DNA of 64,000 nucleotides from Isoetes taiwanensis (lineage: Eukaryota > Streptophyta > Lycopodiopsida > Isoetales > Isoetaceae): NCBI GenBank assembly GCA_021234155.1, contig JAJEKV010000002.1, forward strand, positions 17,982,041-18,046,040, in the 5' to 3' direction. Below, piece by piece: positions 60,412-64,000 of the stretch. Within the stretch, counting starts at the first letter, position 1, and the number at the start of each line of letters is the position of its first letter. A model generated the notes under the pieces. It was not told the DNA's origin, did no database searches, and saw only the letters and a program-made list of their open reading frames with translations. The position numbers and the translations under genes are program-made.

Positions 60412-60811
60412 AGGTTCGGCTCTTTCTCCTTTTTTGTTTAGAAAGGTTGCCTCTTTCATGTCCAACAAAGTGAATTTCCTAAAGCTCTGTTTCTGCATTT
60501 TTCTGTTCAAACCCTTTTCTCCCCTGTTTCTTCTTTATTATTTACTTTTGTCATTTATCAGCATTATAGCACCATTTCATACTTCTAAGCTGTCGCTAGC
60601 ACATTCTCAATAATTCTCATGGAGAATTTTTGCTCCCTGCGAAATCTTCCAAAAAGTTTGCCAAACTTTAACATATTTTCTTAAACAAGCATCACCTTCC
60701 CAGAATTTTTTCTTCTTCCTGCAAACTTAGCATGAGGTGCACATAGAATTCTCTTTTGTTTTGTAAATCACATAACATTAATAGGGAAAAGTCCTCATCC
60801 TTGCAAGAATA

Positions 60812-61010
60812 ACTTCCAGATCAGAGGTCTCCACAAAGGCAGACGTTTTCAGCTTTGGCATATTGCTGCTTCATCTAGTCACCGGAGAATCCCCCACAAA
60901 CTCCAAATTTCAAAATGGGTCTACCATAACCAGATGGGTTCTAAGCATCGAGAACCTTCACAATTGAGGATATTGTAGATTCGAAATTGTCACAAATTCA
61001 CCAAAGACTT
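60812..61010 (+). pseudogene. Second exon of the same degenerate kinase
   Basis: After TTCCAG it reads SEVSTKADVFSFGILLLHLV, then TGESPTNSKFQNG and ITRWVLS, i.e. subdomains IX-X. A stop (near 60965) then ends the frame, and pieces resembling EDIVDSKLSQIHQ follow in another frame. The rest to 62400 holds no gene I recognise. Confidence 0.7.
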
Positions 61011-62374
61011 TTGCGGAGATTGGTTTGGTGGCCAAACCGGGCATTTTCTCGCCCAAAGATCTCCAATGTCCAAAGCCAAATATGAAAGCGCCATAGCTAT
61101 GCTCTCGGATTGCCGACATGATTCTAAGTCTGCAGGATTGGCAAGCCATATCTATGCAAGTCTTGGTGACGAAAAAGTGGTTCCAGAATTTGAGCTAGAC
61201 GGCCCTCTCCAACCTAGAAAATGCAAACACACATGTACAAACCTTTTTCTAATCAATATAACTTTTGGAACTTTCTATTCTTTAAGAATGTTTTAATGAT
61301 TTTTTGCCATAATCGCCCGACTATGCCACTAATTGCAAAGATGATGCATTGGAGCATTGTTGGGCAAACTTTTTAGGTTCCATCTGAAAATTTTCTATGG
61401 TTACTTTGGCCAGTTGGATATCTTGTGTTTAGAGCCGGAACTTTCTACTATCTTAATAGAAAACCACAAGAAAACTTGTCGAAAAAATTCTTGTGATCAC
61501 TAACTTGATCGGCAAATTTCCAATTCCAATCAGTTGGTTTATAGTATTCCCTAAAATTTGCCCAACATTGCATTGGAGGTGGATGAAGATTCTACAGAGA
61601 TGCCTTGTTTTAAAATGGCTTAGGATGCGGAAGAAAACAGGCTTTCCTTACCTGTAAGTCAAACCAAAGTTGAGTATCCCGGACTTCTAAAAACTAAACA
61701 GAATCACTATGTGGGGGCCCTTAGATCCGAGTGAACTTATATGAAAAAACCGATTTTATCTGCTTAAAGTGCAGCAAACTAAACTGTTTGAGATTTAAAA
61801 AGAAAAAAAGAACCAGTTACGAAAAGCCAATAGCTAAGTTCATGCAACTTGCTCGGGCTAGTGGTCAAGGGAGGTCAACCTCTTCCTCTTGGGAGTCACG
61901 CAAAATAACCCTCGAATTTTTGGCCACTTTACCCTCGAGCCACCAGAGGGCAACCCTCCGTGCGTAGCACCTTGTTTTTTTTGCGCCATACCATGACCGA
62001 TTCATTTCAAGTAAATAATGTTCTTCTGTAACATAGATAATATTTGTGCATAATTACACATTTTAGGATGCATCTCCTTATGCGTTAGTGGGGATGACTG
62101 ACTTATGTTGTTTTTTCTATTTTATTTTTCTGAGCTATTTCTACTATGACGGTTGCATATAGTTTTGCCTAGGGCCTTTGTTGGCAGATTCAGTAAAACT
62201 GATAGTAAATGCAGATCCTAGAGACCTTATTGGTCACGAGTCATGGCATGTCAGTTTACAAATTCGTATGATGGTTCAAATATGGTGCTTCTCTTTGAAG
62301 CCACAGATAAAGAGATTGTGTCCTACGATCTCAATTTAGCTATTTTGGAGAAGGTTCTAATTTAACATATGATT

Positions 62375-62426
62375 ATAGTCCTCATGGATGCTGCATGACG
62401 TAAAAATACTATCTATCCATCCATCC

Positions 62427-62513
<87 letters not shown>
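62375..62513 (+). repeat. Long (CTAT)n microsatellite behind a LINE-like 3' end
   Basis: CATGGATGCTGCATGACG and TAAAAATA, which resemble the LINE 3' motif, precede a CCAT/CTAT run of about 100 bases (62408-62512). Confidence 0.7.
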
Positions 62514-64000
62514 AATCATACGATGTAGGCGGCATTCTACATTCATAATATAATGTTTTGATGGCCTTGCAATAACTTAGAAGATGAATTTTCTGCACAT
62601 GTTTAACAAGATGTTCAGGTCTTGCAAATTTTGTATGTTGATAAATGTATGTTTTTGAGAAATTTGCACATTTTATTCGTATAAAGGTGGAGTTGAACGT
62701 GGAGAAATGGAGATGAATAAGCATTCAACCATTGCAATCAAAATGACAAAGCTTTGTGCATTGGAGCGCATATGCATGATCATATATGAATTAAAAGGGG
62801 TCACTTAATAATGATAACCCATTTTTGCATAATGCACTAGAGAGGCAAAATGGGCTTTACATCAAATATCTAAAATCCTATGTATATAACCTTAATTTGT
62901 GCAACCTTTAGCTTTGCTAGCACATTTTCTTATTATCTTTGGGGTTGCTTCTTTCCATGTTTGCTCTACTTTTTAACACCAACCAAAATATTTAGCCCCA
63001 AGTTAAGGATGATGTGCTTCTGATAACATACCAACTCTGAATGCCCAACAAAATACTAATGTATATGGTATTTCAAGAGTCACCAAACATTTATATGCCC
63101 TTTATGTGGAATGACTTTTCTACGAAAGCCTAGCAACCACTCACCCGAGGTTGCTCACCAACTTCGTTTTAGGGTAAGCAAAATGGAAGACATTAAAAAA
63201 CTTCGCAGCCTCGGTTAAGAGTAAGCAAAGATGAAAGACATTAAGAAACTTTGCCAATGCATCAAGCTGTTCTAGGCTCAGGAACATGAATGCATCAGCT
63301 TCTAAGAGAGGGATGAATTGGAAAGCAAGGTAGAGACTGAATGAAAGGATAATCCATGGGTGAGTAGCAGTTGGCATCATTGCTACCTTATCATTTACAG
63401 ATCCTCAATATATGCCCAGCAACGGGGGAAGCTTAGATGTGGTTTTTTACCGAAGTGTTTTGGGTGTTTTTTTCAAAAAATTATTCGTTTCACTTACATG
63501 CTTTCAAATAGATACAACCATTGACACATGCATACCACATACTTTGTGGGTGCGGCAGTGCGGGTACAGCACTACCATACTTCATTGTGAAGGCGGGAAA
63601 ACAGAGTAGTAGAAGAGGAAAGAATAGAGCGATCCCACAGCAAACATGGTAACCACGAGGCTCCAACGGGGAGAAAATGGGCTACGCATGCAAAGATCAC
63701 TCTCTGAATCGCTTCTGGATAGAATGAATGGCTTACAGATGGAGATCCTAAGAAATTTCAAGAAAAGACACATCACTGACTAGAGAAGTTAGGGGCTCAT
63801 ACAGGAGGAGCAGACGAAGAGGCATACGCAATGGGGAAGCAAGAACAAGTACATTACATTCTACAGCTGAAAAGGGAAGTAATCAGATGCAAGGCCCTGG
63901 AAATAATGCTGAAAATGACGAGCTATGGCTGAACAATGATCTCAGGTGCCATTTCGAGAGAAACTACCACCTCTTCCAACAGAAAAGGGAAGCACATGTG
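62514..64000. other. No gene recognised
   Basis: A roughly 55-bp unit with GTAAGCAAA and GACATTAA occurs twice at 63174-63260. Otherwise only short open frames with no domain I can name. Confidence 0.4.

Noticed and set aside
62408-62512. CTAT array as a CRISPR or telomere
   Set aside because: Plain tetramer microsatellite without spacers, and not the plant telomere unit TTTAGGG.

Overview
This is a transposon-rich nuclear window from a land plant with very large introns. It holds a plant malectin-like/LRR receptor kinase with spliceosomal introns, a GT90 glycosyltransferase, Ty1/copia-type and Ty3/gypsy-type LTR elements, a CACTA-type foldback MITE, and many 3' ends of one LINE family with variable microsatellite tails. 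A seedless vascular plant such as a fern is my best guess, from the LINE type and the TE-swollen introns, but the sequence does not prove it.

The main gene is on the minus strand, from the ATG at 56804 to the stop at 14919 (about 42 kb). I could assemble 14 exons whose phases agree at every junction, about 823 residues. In order they give a signal peptide, a malectin-like ectodomain (exons 1-3), a GDPC motif and short LRR block (exons 4-7), a transmembrane segment (exon 8) and a kinase domain (exons 9-14). The activation-loop DFG is GFG, and the last exon is broken by a 41-bp LINE tail. Eight introns are 70-323 bp. The other five (2.2, 3.0, 4.5, 6.4, 10.5 and 11.8 kb make six in all over 2 kb, against seven short ones) carry the repeats. 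Intron 6 hosts a GT90 gene on the plus strand.

Layout. 1-14605 is a second copy of 34324-48941 (part of intron 6, exons 5 and 6, and nearly all of intron 4). It ends about 0.3 kb beyond the receptor kinase stop. The join 14605|14606 is what a direct tandem duplication of a unit 14606-48941 would leave, so a headless second copy of the 3' part of the gene is predicted just left of the window. 14919-25673 is exon 14 plus intron 13, with a truncated Ty3/gypsy element. 25674-32411 holds exons 13 to 7. 32412-36890 is intron 6 with the GT90 gene. 36891-37114 holds exons 6 and 5. 37115-48951 is intron 4, with LINE ends, a polyphenol-oxidase C-terminal fragment and a foldback element. 48952-56804 holds exons 4 to 1, with a gag-only LTR element in intron 3 that has a LINE inside its 3' LTR. 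56.9-64 kb has unassigned coding-like pieces, a CACTA MITE, palindromes, a degenerate FLS2-like kinase fragment and a long CTAT microsatellite.

Data quality matters. The GT90 gene has several one-base frame changes, mostly at homopolymers. The left copy differs from the right copy largely around CAG/CTG triplets, with small indels that break both LRR exons. This may be real decay, or residual long-read error in modified-base contexts.
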